Positions 1-9,315 are shown, counted from the first letter of the stretch. The stretch is 64,000 bases of DNA from Paraburkholderia tropica (GCF_914484835.1 NZ_CAJZAR010000068.1:124001-188000); one strand, 5' to 3'. Notes: generated by a model from the letters alone, not told the origin. A program made the numbers and translations.

Positions 1-786
1 TATTACCTGTTCAAACGCCGCAATCCGACGTTCTTTGTGCGTTCGTTCAAACTCGCGCTGCTGTTGCTCGCCTTCGTTGCCCCCGTGCAGATCTGGCTCG
101 GCGATTCGAGCGGCGTGGACGTGTTCGAAACGCAGCCCGCCAAGGGCGCGGCGATCGAAGGCCACTGGCAAACCAATGCGCCGGGCACGGGCGCGAGCTG
201 GTCGTTGCTCGCGTGGCCCGACGCCGCGAAGCAGGACAACGACTGGTCGCTCGAAGTGCCGGGCATGCTGAGCATTCTCGGCACGCATAGCCTGCACGGC
301 AAGGTCACGGGCATGCGCGACATTGCGCGCGCCGATCAACCGCCCATGCTGCCGCTGCTTTACTACGCGTTCCGCGCGATGGCGGGCATCGGTTTCCTGT
401 TCATGGTGCTCGCGTTCTGGACGCTCTATGCGCTGCGTAAATCGCGCGGCCATCTCGACGCGCTGCTCGCACAACGCAAGCTGCTGCTCGCGTGGGTACT
501 CGCGATTCCGCTGCCGTATATCGCCGTGGAATGCGGCTGGATCGTGCGCGAAGTGGGCCGCCAGCCGTGGGTCGTCTACGGTCTGCTGCGCACCGATCAC
601 GCGGCCTCCGCGATTCCGGCGGGCGCGATCACGGGGAGCATGATCATGTTCACCGCATTCTTCGTTGTGCTCATCACGTCCTTCTTCGTGTTCGCGCGCC
701 GCTGGCTGCGCAACGGCCCCGACCTCGCGCTGATGCCGCCCGTCGAACCGGTGCGCCAGGCGGTGCCGCACGCCGTCGACTATTGA
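1..786 (+). CDS. cydA: cytochrome bd quinol oxidase subunit I, C-terminal part (first copy)
   Basis: The last 261 residues of a cytochrome bd subunit I; the start lies left of the window and the frame is open from base 1. The family oxidises quinol and reduces O2 to water in the inner membrane. The Q-loop motif QPAKGAAIEG with its conserved Lys and Glu, the FRAMAG segment holding the heme b558 Met ligand, and the GRQPW motif are all present. The Q-loop is short, as in CioA-type enzymes. It is followed 47 bases later by its subunit II. It is clearly diverged from the second copy at 4530-5918, so this is an older paralogue rather than a recent duplicate. Confidence 0.93.
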   Translation, partial: YYLFKRRNPTFFVRSFKLALLLLAFVAPVQIWLGDSSGVDVFETQPAKGAAIEGHWQTNAPGTGASWSLLAWPDAAKQDNDWSLEVPGMLSILGTHSLHGKVTGMRDIARADQPPMLPLLYYAFRAMAGIGFLFMVLAFWTLYALRKSRGHLDALLAQRKLLLAWVLAIPLPYIAVECGWIVREVGRQPWVVYGLLRTDHAASAIPAGAITGSMIMFTAFFVVLITSFFVFARRWLRNGPDLALMPPVEPVRQAVPHAVDY

Positions 787-832
787 ACGCCGCCACGTCT
801 TCAAGAACCGCATTCATCGCACAGGAAGTCAC

Positions 833-1819
833 ATGACCCCCGCTTCAACTCAGGACCTCTTGAACCACGCGTGGTTCGGACTCATCGGCCTGATGCTCGT
901 GCTCTATGTCGTCACCGACGGCTTCGATCTCGGCGTCGGCATCCTCACGCTGCTGCGCCGACGCGAAGCCGACCGCGACCTCATGATCCAGTCCATCGGC
1001 CACGTCTGGGACGCCAATGAAACGTGGCTCGTCGCGCTCGGCGGCGCGCTGTTCGGCGCGTTCCCCGCCGCCTACGCGATGATCCTCTCGGACCTCTACG
1101 TGCCCGTGATGGTGCTGATCGCGAGTTTCATCATGCGCGGCGCGGCCATCGAATTCCGCCACGCCGCCCACACCAGCAAACTCGTGTGGGACCGTGTGTT
1201 CGGTCTCGGCAGCCTGCTTGCGGCGATCTCACAGGGCATCGTGCTCGGCAAGATCCTCACCGGCTTCGTGCCGGGCCTCGCGAGCGCCGGATTCGTGGCC
1301 GCGACCGCCGTGGGTGTGGTGTCCGGCTATTGCCTGCTCGGCGCGACCTGGCTCGTGAAGAAGACCACCGGCGACATTGAAAGCCGCTCGCGCCGCCATG
1401 CAATCGTGGCCGTGTTCACGACCGTGGCCGCCGCGCTCGTGGTCTCGTTCGCGACGCTCAAGCTGAGCCCCGTGGGCATCACGCGCTGGCAGGAGCAAGG
1501 CGTGTTCCATCTGCTGATCGCGCTCGCGGTGCTCGCCGCGCTGACCTTCGCCTACGTGCTCTACGCGATACACATGCGCGGCGAACACGGTCCGTTCGCG
1601 GGCGCGACGCTGCTGTTCGTGTTCTCGTTCGCGGGCCTCGCGATCAGCATGTTCCCGTATATCGTGCCCGGCCAGTTGACGGTGGCGGCCGCCGCTTCGG
1701 ACAGCACGACGCTCACCTTCATGCTGTTTGGCATCGGTATCGTCTTTCCGATCATGATTGGCTACAACCTTTATCAGTATCACCTGTTTCGTGGCAAAGT
1801 CGTACCGGTAAAACACTAA
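833..1819 (+). CDS. cydB: cytochrome bd quinol oxidase subunit II (first copy)
   Basis: A 328-residue membrane protein, the usual CydB length, with about eight to nine hydrophobic segments. It carries the family signatures TDGFDLGVG near residue 25 and VWDANETW near residue 60. Subunit II pairs with subunit I to form the oxidase core. It lies directly downstream of the truncated cydA and forms an operon with it. It differs substantially from the second copy at 5923-6930, for example VWDANETW here against VWDGNETF there, so the two oxidases probably have different properties. Confidence 0.94.
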   Translation: MTPASTQDLLNHAWFGLIGLMLVLYVVTDGFDLGVGILTLLRRREADRDLMIQSIGHVWDANETWLVALGGALFGAFPAAYAMILSDLYVPVMVLIASFIMRGAAIEFRHAAHTSKLVWDRVFGLGSLLAAISQGIVLGKILTGFVPGLASAGFVAATAVGVVSGYCLLGATWLVKKTTGDIESRSRRHAIVAVFTTVAAALVVSFATLKLSPVGITRWQEQGVFHLLIALAVLAALTFAYVLYAIHMRGEHGPFAGATLLFVFSFAGLAISMFPYIVPGQLTVAAAASDSTTLTFMLFGIGIVFPIMIGYNLYQYHLFRGKVVPVKH

Positions 1820-2139
1820 TGCCATTCACGCCGCCGCCGATAGCTCATATCGGATCGGCGGTAGTTCACGCGCTGAACGCGCGTCCCTAGAATGGGCTGG
1901 CACGCTTCAATTCCGCCCTGTTCGCAAGCCGCTTCGGCGGCATTGCGCATTTCGAAGCGCGTTATTTGTCTTGGGAAATCGATATATTCAATTAAACACA
2001 ACGTGGACCTATCCGCGGAAACATGCGATGGCGAATCGGGGTATTTCATTCTTGTCTCCATATCGGGATTTCCTAAACTGAATCCTGACAACAGGGACTG
2101 GATTTCATCCGCTATGCGGAACACCGAATGGAGTTTCCT
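1820..2139 (+). other. intergenic leader between the first cydAB and the molybdoenzyme gene
   Basis: No convincing gene. A hairpin with arms CCGCCGAT (1834-1841) and ATCGGCGG (1854-1861) lies just after the cydB stop but has no T-run, so it may be a weak terminator or an mRNA 3' end. An AT-rich patch with TATATTCAATTAAAC around 1983-1997 is the most promoter-like part; I could not assign a well-spaced -35/-10 pair. The GGAG at 2130-2133 serves the next gene. Confidence 0.4.
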
Positions 2140-4419
2140 ATGACGAAACTACGTGATGTGCCAGGCGTCCATCCCTACACCGGTCCCGCAGGCGGATGGG
2201 GCGCGCTCAAAGCGACCGCGCAGGCGATTCACGATCAGATGGAAAGCATCGAGGCGCCCATCACGCTGATGCGCACCAATCAGCCCGACGGCTTCGATTG
2301 CCCCGGCTGCGCGTGGCCCGACAAGGAACATCGATCCACATTCCAGTTCTGCGAAAACGGCGCAAAGGCCGTCACCTGGGAAGCCACCACCAAACGCGTC
2401 ACGCCGAAATTCTTCGCGGCGAATACCGTCACGTCGCTGCTGCAAAAGACCGATTACGAACTTGAGGACATGGGGCGGCTCACGCACCCGCTCGTCTACG
2501 ACCGCGCGACCGATACGTTTCGCCCTGTCGACTGGGAAGACGCCTTTGCGCGCATCGGCGAAATTCTGCGTTCGCTTTCGCCGGATCAGGTCGAGTTCTA
2601 TACGTCGGGGCGTGCATCGAACGAAGCCGCGTTTCTTTATCAGTTATTCGCGCGTGAATTCGGTACCAATAATTTTCCCGATTGCTCGAATATGTGCCAT
2701 GAGCCGACCAGCGTCGGCCTGCCGCAATCGATCGGCATCGGCAAAGGCACGGTTTCGCTCGACGATTTCGACTCGACGGAATTGATTATCGCCATCGGCC
2801 ATAATCCCGGCACGAATCATCCGCGCATGATGGGCACGCTGCACGAAGCCGCGCGGCGCAATGTGCCGATCATCGTGTTCAATCCGCTGCGCGAGCGCGC
2901 GCTCGAACGTTTCGCCGATCCGCAAAGCATGTTCGAAATGGCGACGTTCGGCTCGACGCGCATCGCCTCCACCTATTTTCAGGTCGATGCGGGCGGCGAC
3001 GCCGCCGCGCTCAAAGGCGTGATGAAAGCGCTGCTGCAAATGGAAGCGGAACAAGGCGGCGTGCTCGACAAGGCATTCATCGCGCAGCACACCTCCGGCT
3101 TCGACGCCTTCGCAGCCGATCTCGACGCCACCTCGTGGGACGACATCGAGAAAGCCAGCGGCCTCGCGCGCCCCGACCTCGAACACGTGGCCCTCGCCTA
3201 CGCGAAATCGAACGCGACCATCGTCACCTACGGCATGGGCGTCACGCAGCACAACAAAGGCACGGCCAACGTGCGCCTGATCGCCGACCTGCTGCTGATG
3301 CGCGGCAATTTCGGCAAGCCCGGTGCGGGCATTTGCCCGCTGCGCGGCCATTCGAACGTGCAAGGCAATCGTACGGTAGGCATTACCGAAAAGCCGTCGA
3401 AAGCTTTTCTTAAACTGATCGAGGACGCGTGCGGCTTCACACCGCCCGCCGGCCACGGCCACGACGCGGTGCAGGCCATGCAGGCGATGATCGACGGCAC
3501 AGCCAAGGCGCTGCTGTGCCTCGGCGGCAATTTCGCGGTGGCGCTGCCCGACTCCGAGCAATCGTTTCCCGCGATGGCCGCACTCGATCTCGGCGTGCAT
3601 ATCGGCACCAAACTCAATCGCACGCACTTGCTGGTGTCGAAGGAAACTTACTTGTTTCCGTGCCTCGGCCGCACGGAACTCGACCTGCAAAGCAGCGGAC
3701 GGCAATCGATCACCGTGGAAGATTCGATGTCTATGGTGCATGCGTCGGCGGGCAAGCTCACGCCCGCGTCCGACCAGTTGCGCTCCGAACCCGCGATCGT
3801 CGCGGGCATGGCGCGCGCGACGCTGCCGAATACCAAAGTGCCGTGGATGGAATTGATCGCCGATTACGACAAGATCCGCGATCTGATCGAACGCACCGTG
3901 CCCGGCTTCGAGGACTTCAACCGGCGCATTCGCGTGCCGGGCGGCTTCCGTCTGCCGCTGCCGCCCACCGAACGGCACTGGCACACGCCCTCGGGCAAGG
4001 CCGAATTCTCCGTCTACGGCGGCGTGAAAGAAGACGCCGATGTGCTGGGCGCGCAAAACGTGCTGCGGCTCATTACGATTCGCAGCCACGACCAGTACAA
4101 CACGACGATCTACGCGATGGACGACCGCTATCGCGGTGTGTTCGGCCGCCGCGACGTGCTGTTCATGAACGCCGACGACATGGCGGCCTATGGCATCGAA
4201 CATGGCGATCTCGTCGATATCGAAACGGTGACGTCGTCGGGGCGCACGCTTCGTCTGAAGAACATTACGGCGATCGTGTACAGCATCGCGCGCGGTTCTG
4301 TCGCTGCGTATTATCCTGAAGCTAATGTGCTCGTTCCGCTCGACTATATCGACAAGGAGAGCGGCACGCCCTCGTATAAATCCGTGCCAGTACACGTCAT
4401 GCGTGCGGCGGGGAATTAG
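2140..4419 (+). CDS. FdhF/YdeP family molybdopterin oxidoreductase
   Basis: A 759-residue member of the molybdopterin oxidoreductase superfamily, closest to the YdeP/formate dehydrogenase-like branch. An N-terminal motif CPGCAWPD (Cys54, Cys57) and Cys71 resemble a remnant iron-sulfur site. A CSNMCHEP motif lies in the cofactor-binding region, and a C-terminal molybdopterin dinucleotide-binding domain (IRSHDQYNTT onward) is present. YdeP in Escherichia coli is linked to acid resistance; its substrate is unproven. I chose the ATG at 2140 over the in-frame ATG at 2128 because GGAG at 2130-2133 is well spaced for it. No signal peptide is seen, so it should be cytoplasmic. It lies between two cytochrome bd operons. 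Confidence 0.9.
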   Translation: MTKLRDVPGVHPYTGPAGGWGALKATAQAIHDQMESIEAPITLMRTNQPDGFDCPGCAWPDKEHRSTFQFCENGAKAVTWEATTKRVTPKFFAANTVTSLLQKTDYELEDMGRLTHPLVYDRATDTFRPVDWEDAFARIGEILRSLSPDQVEFYTSGRASNEAAFLYQLFAREFGTNNFPDCSNMCHEPTSVGLPQSIGIGKGTVSLDDFDSTELIIAIGHNPGTNHPRMMGTLHEAARRNVPIIVFNPLRERALERFADPQSMFEMATFGSTRIASTYFQVDAGGDAAALKGVMKALLQMEAEQGGVLDKAFIAQHTSGFDAFAADLDATSWDDIEKASGLARPDLEHVALAYAKSNATIVTYGMGVTQHNKGTANVRLIADLLLMRGNFGKPGAGICPLRGHSNVQGNRTVGITEKPSKAFLKLIEDACGFTPPAGHGHDAVQAMQAMIDGTAKALLCLGGNFAVALPDSEQSFPAMAALDLGVHIGTKLNRTHLLVSKETYLFPCLGRTELDLQSSGRQSITVEDSMSMVHASAGKLTPASDQLRSEPAIVAGMARATLPNTKVPWMELIADYDKIRDLIERTVPGFEDFNRRIRVPGGFRLPLPPTERHWHTPSGKAEFSVYGGVKEDADVLGAQNVLRLITIRSHDQYNTTIYAMDDRYRGVFGRRDVLFMNADDMAAYGIEHGDLVDIETVTSSGRTLRLKNITAIVYSIARGSVAAYYPEANVLVPLDYIDKESGTPSYKSVPVHVMRAAGN

Positions 4420-4529
4420 GCGCGGCGAATCAGGCACAGGCATGGCCGCGAGCTGGGCCGGGTACCGCGCGGTCCCGGCACGCGGCCGTGGGCATGCGCA
4501 TGCAGTCGTTAAGGGAGTGCAAAAGAATC

Positions 4530-5918
4530 ATGGATATCTTCGACGCATTTCATCTCGCCAGGCTGCAATTCGCTTTCACGGTCTCGTTTCATATTGTCTT
4601 TCCGGCGATCAGCATCGGTATGGCGAGTTTTCTGGCCGTGCTCGAATGGCGATTGCTGCTGACCGGCGACCCCGCCTATAAAGACATGTACCGCTTCTGG
4701 GTGAAAATCTTCGCGGTGGGCTTTGGCATGGGCGTGGTCTCCGGTGTCGTGATGGCGTACGAATTCGGCACGAACTGGAGCGGCTTTTCGACCATAGCGG
4801 GCAATATTACCGGTCCGCTGCTGACCTATGAAGTCTTGACCGCTTTCTTTCTCGAAGCCGGTTTTCTTGGCGTGATGCTGTTCGGCTGGAGTCGCGTGAG
4901 TCCCAAAGCGCATTTCTTTTCGACGGTGATGGTGGCGGTCGGCACGCTCATTTCCACATTCTGGATTCTTTCGTCGAATAGCTTCATGCAGACGCCGCAA
5001 GGCTATGCGATCGAGAACGGCCGCATCGTGCCGGTGGACTGGTGGAAAGTGATTTTCAATCCGTCCTTTCCTTTCCGTCTCGCGCATATGACGATCGCGG
5101 CATTTATCGTGGCCGCGTTTATCGTGGCCGCGTGCGGCGCATGGCATTTGCTGCATGGCCGCCGCGACGTGCCGGTCAAGCGCAGTTTCTCGATGGCGCT
5201 CTGGATGCTGCTCGTGCTCGCGCCCGTGCAGATTTTCGTCGGCGACGCGCACGGCCTTAATACGCGCGAATATCAGCCCGCGAAAATAGCGGCAATCGAA
5301 GGCCTTTGGGAAACCGAACACGGCGGCACCGCGCTCAATCTCATCGGCTTTCCCGATATGGATGCCGAAGTCACGCGCTACGCCATCCAGGTACCGCATT
5401 TAGGCAGCCTGATTCTCACGCATAGCTGGAATGGCGAAATTCGCGGCCTCAAGGAATTTGCGCCGCAAGACCGTCCCTATTCGCCCATCGTATTCTGGAC
5501 GTTCCGCATCATGGCGGGACTCGGCATGCTGATGCTGCTGACCGCCGTGCTCGGCCTGCTGCTGCGATCAGGCGGACGGCTTTATGAATCGCGCTGGTTT
5601 CAGCGGCTGGTGCTGTGCATGGGGCCATCGGGCATTCTGGCGCTACTCGCGGGCTGGATCACCACCGAAGTCGGCCGCCAGCCGTGGACCGTCTATGGCG
5701 TGGTCCGCACCATCGATTCGGTTTCGCCCATCGGCGCGCAACAAGCGGGCGTATCGCTGCTGATCTTCGTGATCGTCTATTTCCTCGTCTTCGGCACGGG
5801 CGTGTATTACATGCTCAAGATGATGAAGAAAGGTCCGGCGACCGGCGTGGAAACAAACGAATCGCTCAAATATCCGGGACTGCACAATCGCGCGCTCGAC
5901 GCCGTGGTGGGAGAGTAA
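4530..5918 (+). CDS. cydA: cytochrome bd quinol oxidase subunit I (second copy)
   Basis: A 462-residue complete subunit I. His21 in the first membrane segment (FTVSFHIVFP) fits the high-spin heme ligand, LAHM fits the heme b558 His ligand, and FRIMAG holds the Met ligand. The Q-loop motif QPAKIAAIEG and GRQPW are intact. Its length and short Q-loop match the cyanide-insensitive (CioA) type. The start at 4530 is preferred because the protein then begins at the usual distance before the first heme ligand and a GGGAG lies upstream. An upstream in-frame ATG at 4488 would add 14 unconserved residues. Its subunit II gene follows after 4 bases. Confidence 0.95.
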   Translation: MDIFDAFHLARLQFAFTVSFHIVFPAISIGMASFLAVLEWRLLLTGDPAYKDMYRFWVKIFAVGFGMGVVSGVVMAYEFGTNWSGFSTIAGNITGPLLTYEVLTAFFLEAGFLGVMLFGWSRVSPKAHFFSTVMVAVGTLISTFWILSSNSFMQTPQGYAIENGRIVPVDWWKVIFNPSFPFRLAHMTIAAFIVAAFIVAACGAWHLLHGRRDVPVKRSFSMALWMLLVLAPVQIFVGDAHGLNTREYQPAKIAAIEGLWETEHGGTALNLIGFPDMDAEVTRYAIQVPHLGSLILTHSWNGEIRGLKEFAPQDRPYSPIVFWTFRIMAGLGMLMLLTAVLGLLLRSGGRLYESRWFQRLVLCMGPSGILALLAGWITTEVGRQPWTVYGVVRTIDSVSPIGAQQAGVSLLIFVIVYFLVFGTGVYYMLKMMKKGPATGVETNESLKYPGLHNRALDAVVGE

Positions 5919-5922
5919 GGCC

Positions 5923-6930
5923 ATGCAAATCGACCTTCCTGTGATCTGGGCCGCCATTATCGGACTCGGCGTCTTTATCTATGTGATGCTCGACGGTTTC
6001 GATCTCGGCATCGGCCTGCTCTTTCCGTTTTTCGAAGGCAAGGGCGAACGCGAGGTGATGCTCAATACCGTCGCGCCCGTCTGGGACGGCAACGAAACCT
6101 TTCTCGTGCTCGGCGGCGCCGGATTATACGGCGCCTTTCCCGTGGTTTATTCGACCTTGCTGCCCGCCAATTACATGCCGCTGATGCTGATGCTGGTGGG
6201 TCTGATTTTTCGCGGCGCGGCATTCGAATTGCGCGCGAAAGCCACGCGCACGCAGCATGCGTGGGATCTCGCGTTTATCGGCGGCTCGGCGCTCGCCGCC
6301 ATGTGCCAGGGCATCACGCTCGGCTCGCTGTTGCAAGGCATCAAGATCGTCGACGCTAAATTCGCCGGCGATCCGTTCGACTGGTTCTCGCCATTCAGCG
6401 TGTTCTGCGGTTTCGGCGTGCTGCTCACCTACGCGACGCTCGGCTGCGGCTGGCTCATCATGAAAACGGACGGCGAACTACAGCGCAAAATGCGCGAAAT
6501 CATGCGCCCGCTCGTGGCGGTACTGCTGCTCGCCATCACCGTGGTCAGCCTGTGGACCGTGCTCGGCTTGCCTTCGGTGAGACAGCGCTGGTTCTTTAGC
6601 GGCAATCTCGGCTGGTTCCTGCCGGTGCCGATTCTGGTCGTTGCCAGCGTGTTGGGTATTTTCCATTCGCTGCGCGCGCGCCACGAAACCACGCCATTCG
6701 TGCTTTCGCTGCTCATCTGCTTTCTCGGCTATACGGGGCTCATTATCAGCATCTGGCCGTATATCATTCCGCCTTCGCTGACGATCTGGGAAGCCTCGTC
6801 CACGCATTCGAGCCAGCTTTTCGCGCTCGTCGGCACCGTGATCGTGCTGCCGATCATTCTCGTCTATAACGCGATGCAATATCGCGTATTCCGGGGCAAG
6901 GTGCGCGAGGGCGACCCGGGTTATCACTGA
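5923..6930 (+). CDS. cydB: cytochrome bd quinol oxidase subunit II (second copy)
   Basis: A 335-residue integral membrane protein with DGFDLGIG and VWDGNETF motifs and multiple transmembrane helices, typical of CydB/CioB. It starts 4 bases after the subunit I stop, so the two are co-transcribed and probably translationally coupled. It should pair with the product of 4530-5918. Compared with the first copy at 833-1819 it is closer to the canonical CioB pattern. A GC-rich hairpin follows at 6943-6972. Confidence 0.95.
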   Translation: MQIDLPVIWAAIIGLGVFIYVMLDGFDLGIGLLFPFFEGKGEREVMLNTVAPVWDGNETFLVLGGAGLYGAFPVVYSTLLPANYMPLMLMLVGLIFRGAAFELRAKATRTQHAWDLAFIGGSALAAMCQGITLGSLLQGIKIVDAKFAGDPFDWFSPFSVFCGFGVLLTYATLGCGWLIMKTDGELQRKMREIMRPLVAVLLLAITVVSLWTVLGLPSVRQRWFFSGNLGWFLPVPILVVASVLGIFHSLRARHETTPFVLSLLICFLGYTGLIISIWPYIIPPSLTIWEASSTHSSQLFALVGTVIVLPIILVYNAMQYRVFRGKVREGDPGYH

Positions 6931-6942
6931 TCCCATGACGCC

Positions 6943-6972
6943 GCGCGTCGCCCGTTTTACACGGGCGCGCGC
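6943..6972 (+). terminator. GC-rich hairpin after second cydAB, no T-run
   Basis: Arms GCGCG(T)CGCCCGT and ACGGGCGCGCGC pair over 12 bp with one bulged T and a 5-base loop, 12 bases after the cydB stop. There is no T-run, so it may stabilise the 3' end or act with Rho rather than being a classic intrinsic terminator. Confidence 0.4.
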
Positions 6973-7205
6973 TGGCCGTATCTGAATTGACCCGAGCGAA
7001 TTGAGCCGGGTGATTCGATCTCGCGTCGCCCCGCAGACCGCAACTGTACTGCTGTGTTCCGTCGCCGACTGTGCACCAGTCTCGGGCGCTCGCGGCACTA
7101 TGCTCCTTACACGCTCGCGACATCGCGCGATCCGGCCGCCACCAGGCGCCGCAATAGCGCGATGCCGCCGTTTTTCAAACGCTATTTCGCCAGACCACAC
7201 CGATC

Positions 7206-8309
7206 GTGAACGCCATCGCCGAAGACGTTATTGTTGAACCCGCCGTGCCCGACCGCGCCGTGGCTTCGCCCGTCGCCGCGGTGCGCGACGGTCGCGACCG
7301 GCCGCTGCGCGATTTGCGCCTCTCCGTCATCGATCAGTGCAATTTCCGCTGCACCTACTGCATGCCGCGCGAGGTCTTCGACGAGCACTATCGCTTTCTG
7401 CGCGCATCGGAGCGGATCTCGTTCGACGAAATGATGAAGATCGCGCACGCATTCGTCGCGCTCGGCGTCGAGAAAATCCGCATCACCGGCGGCGAGCCGC
7501 TGTTGCGGCGCGGACTTGAAACGTTGATCGAACGCCTCGCGCGTATGACCACGCTGAAGGGCAAACCGCTCGACATCGCGCTCACCACGAATGGCTCGCT
7601 GCTGGGCGCGCGTGCGCGAGGTTTGCGCGATGCGGGTCTCTCGCGCGTGACGGTCAGTCTCGACGCGCTCGACGACGCCGTATTCCGCCGCATGAGCGAT
7701 GTGGATCTGCCGGTCGCGCGCATTCTCGACGGCATCGAACAGGCGCAGGCCGTGGGCCTCGCACCCGTGAAAGTCAACACGGTGATCGAGCGCGGCGTGA
7801 ACGACCATCAGATTCTGCCGCTCGTGCGCCATTTCAAAGGCAGCGAGATTGCGCTGCGCTTTATCGAATTCATGGATGTGGGCGGCGCGGCCGGCTGGTC
7901 GAATTCCACGGTATTGAAAGCGCGCGATATTCGCGCAATCGTCGAAAAGGAATTTCCGCTCATTGCCGCCGATCACGCGGATAGCGGCGCCACCTCGGTG
8001 AATTATCGTCACGCGGACGGAAAAGGCACGGTCGGTTTTATCGCCAGCGTTTCCGAACCCTTTTGCGGGGAATGCTCACGCGCACGCGTTTCCGCCGACG
8101 GCCAGCTCTACACCTGCCTGTTCGCGACACAAGGCGCGGATCTGAAACCGTGGCTCGGCGAAGCCGTGCCCGGCGAGCAATTGATGGACGCCATTCACGC
8201 GCGATGGAATGCGCGCGACGACCGCTATTCGGAATTGAATGCAGACCGCCGCCGCGCCGGTACCGGTAAAACCTGGCCCACCGTGCGCATGTCGCTGGTG
8301 GGCGGCTGA
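7206..8309 (+). CDS. moaA: GTP 3',8-cyclase MoaA (molybdenum cofactor synthesis)
   Basis: A 367-residue radical SAM enzyme that converts GTP to 3',8-cyclo-GTP, the first step of molybdopterin synthesis. The N-terminal CNFRCTYCM motif (Cys45, Cys49, Cys52) binds the SAM cluster. The C-terminal cluster cysteines are in EPFCGECSR and YTCLF, and the protein ends in Gly-Gly, as is needed for activity in the family. ITGGEPLLR is the GGEP motif. The start is GTG at 7206; an N-terminal extension of about 30 residues precedes the conserved LRDLRLSV. It heads moaA-moaE-moaD. The partner moaC is not in the window. Confidence 0.96.
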   Translation: MNAIAEDVIVEPAVPDRAVASPVAAVRDGRDRPLRDLRLSVIDQCNFRCTYCMPREVFDEHYRFLRASERISFDEMMKIAHAFVALGVEKIRITGGEPLLRRGLETLIERLARMTTLKGKPLDIALTTNGSLLGARARGLRDAGLSRVTVSLDALDDAVFRRMSDVDLPVARILDGIEQAQAVGLAPVKVNTVIERGVNDHQILPLVRHFKGSEIALRFIEFMDVGGAAGWSNSTVLKARDIRAIVEKEFPLIAADHADSGATSVNYRHADGKGTVGFIASVSEPFCGECSRARVSADGQLYTCLFATQGADLKPWLGEAVPGEQLMDAIHARWNARDDRYSELNADRRRAGTGKTWPTVRMSLVGG

Positions 8310-8371
8310 ACCGCTCGCGCGGCTTTGCACCTCACGAATCCCGCGCTGCGGACCTTCGAGGACATCACGCA

Positions 8372-8914
8372 ATGACACAGCACTCCGCCCAGGACGAGCG
8401 GCAAGCCAGCGATACGCCACTCGTGCCAGACACCCCGACGCCAGCCGGCGGCATTGCGGCGGGCTTCGAAGTGCGCGTGCAACACGCCCCTATCGACGTC
8501 GTCGCCGAGGTCTCGCCGATCATGCGCAATCCCAACGTGGGCGCCGTGGTGGATTTCATCGGCATCGTGCGCAATAACGGCGACTGCGACGACATCGTCG
8601 CGCTCGAACTCGAACACTATCCGGGCATGACCGAGCATTCGCTCTGGGGCATCGTCGAGGAAGCGGCGGCGCGCTGGTCGCTGGATGCGGTGAAGATCGT
8701 GCACCGGGTCGGGCGCATCGCGCTCGGTCACGCCGTGGTGTTCGTCGTGGTGGCATCACCGCATCGCGCGGCCGCCTTCGAGGCCTGCGAATTCATCATG
8801 GACTTTCTGAAGACGCACGCGCCATTCTGGAAGAAAGAAATCAACCGCGACGGCAACGCGCATTGGGTCGAAGCCAAAACGCGCGACGAGCAGGCCATGC
8901 TTCGCTGGGGTTAA
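8372..8914 (+). CDS. moaE: molybdopterin synthase catalytic subunit MoaE
   Basis: A 180-residue large subunit of molybdopterin synthase, which inserts two sulfurs carried by MoaD into precursor Z to form molybdopterin. Conserved features are GAVVDFIGIVR, the LELEHYPGM segment, HRVGR, and the C-terminal APFWKKE with the catalytic Lys. About 30 residues of low-complexity N-terminus (AQDERQASDTPLVPDT) precede the fold, making it longer than the usual 150. It lies 62 bases after moaA and 50 bases before moaD. Confidence 0.95.
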   Translation: MTQHSAQDERQASDTPLVPDTPTPAGGIAAGFEVRVQHAPIDVVAEVSPIMRNPNVGAVVDFIGIVRNNGDCDDIVALELEHYPGMTEHSLWGIVEEAAARWSLDAVKIVHRVGRIALGHAVVFVVVASPHRAAAFEACEFIMDFLKTHAPFWKKEINRDGNAHWVEAKTRDEQAMLRWG

Positions 8915-8964
8915 AAAACGCTTATGAAAATACGGCTGCCGTACTTCGCATCAGGAACGCTTTC

Positions 8965-9222
8965 ATGAAACTCACCATTAAATATTTCGCGAGCATTCGC
9001 GAGAAACTCGGCATGGCGCAGGAAATCGTCGATATCGACGCCACGCAGATCACGATAGACGGGCTGCGCAATCGGCTCATGGAACGCGGCCCAAATGCCG
9101 CCGAGGCACTCGATATCCAACGGCCCGTGCGCGTGGCCGTGAATCACGAAATGGTGGCCAATAATTTCGTGGTCCGGCAGGACAGCGAGATTGCGTTTTT
9201 CCCGCCGGTGACCGGTGGATAA
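8965..9222 (+). CDS. moaD: molybdopterin synthase sulfur carrier subunit MoaD
   Basis: An 85-residue ubiquitin-like sulfur carrier starting MKLTIKYFASIRE and ending PPVTGG. The C-terminal Gly-Gly is adenylated and thiocarboxylated and delivers sulfur to MoaE. I chose the ATG at 8965, with AGGAA 7 bases upstream, because it gives the normal family length; an in-frame start at 8863 would lie inside moaE. It is the last gene of the moaA-E-D unit and is followed by an intrinsic terminator at 9282-9315. The moaE-before-moaD order is the reverse of the common arrangement. Confidence 0.95.
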   Translation: MKLTIKYFASIREKLGMAQEIVDIDATQITIDGLRNRLMERGPNAAEALDIQRPVRVAVNHEMVANNFVVRQDSEIAFFPPVTGG

Positions 9223-9281
9223 GAAGCGCCGCCGATAATCGACATCGGCGGCGCTCGCGATCTCCGAAGTCAGACCTTCTC

Positions 9282-9315
9282 ACTCCCCAAGGCGCGCCGC
9301 TTTGGGGAGTTTTTT
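9282..9315 (+). terminator. intrinsic terminator of the moa operon
   Basis: Perfect 9-bp arms ACTCCCCAA (9282-9290) and TTGGGGAGT (9302-9310), followed by six T. The T-run contains the stop codon of the convergent DUF3331 gene (9314-9316), so the two transcription units abut. It has no T-run in the minus direction. Confidence 0.92.

Noticed and set aside
2644..4443. A 599-codon minus-strand frame over the molybdoenzyme gene.
   Set aside because: Same reason: no motifs and full overlap with a well-supported gene.
5103..5132. Two perfect tandem 15-bp copies (TTTATCGTGGCCGCG) in the second cydA.
   Set aside because: They encode a repeated FIVAA inside a membrane helix, stay in frame and do not appear to change the helix length expected for the family. 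Probably chance or a neutral conversion.
6931..7205. Moco riboswitch before moaA.
   Set aside because: No arrangement matching that RNA could be found; the region has only a hairpin from the previous operon.
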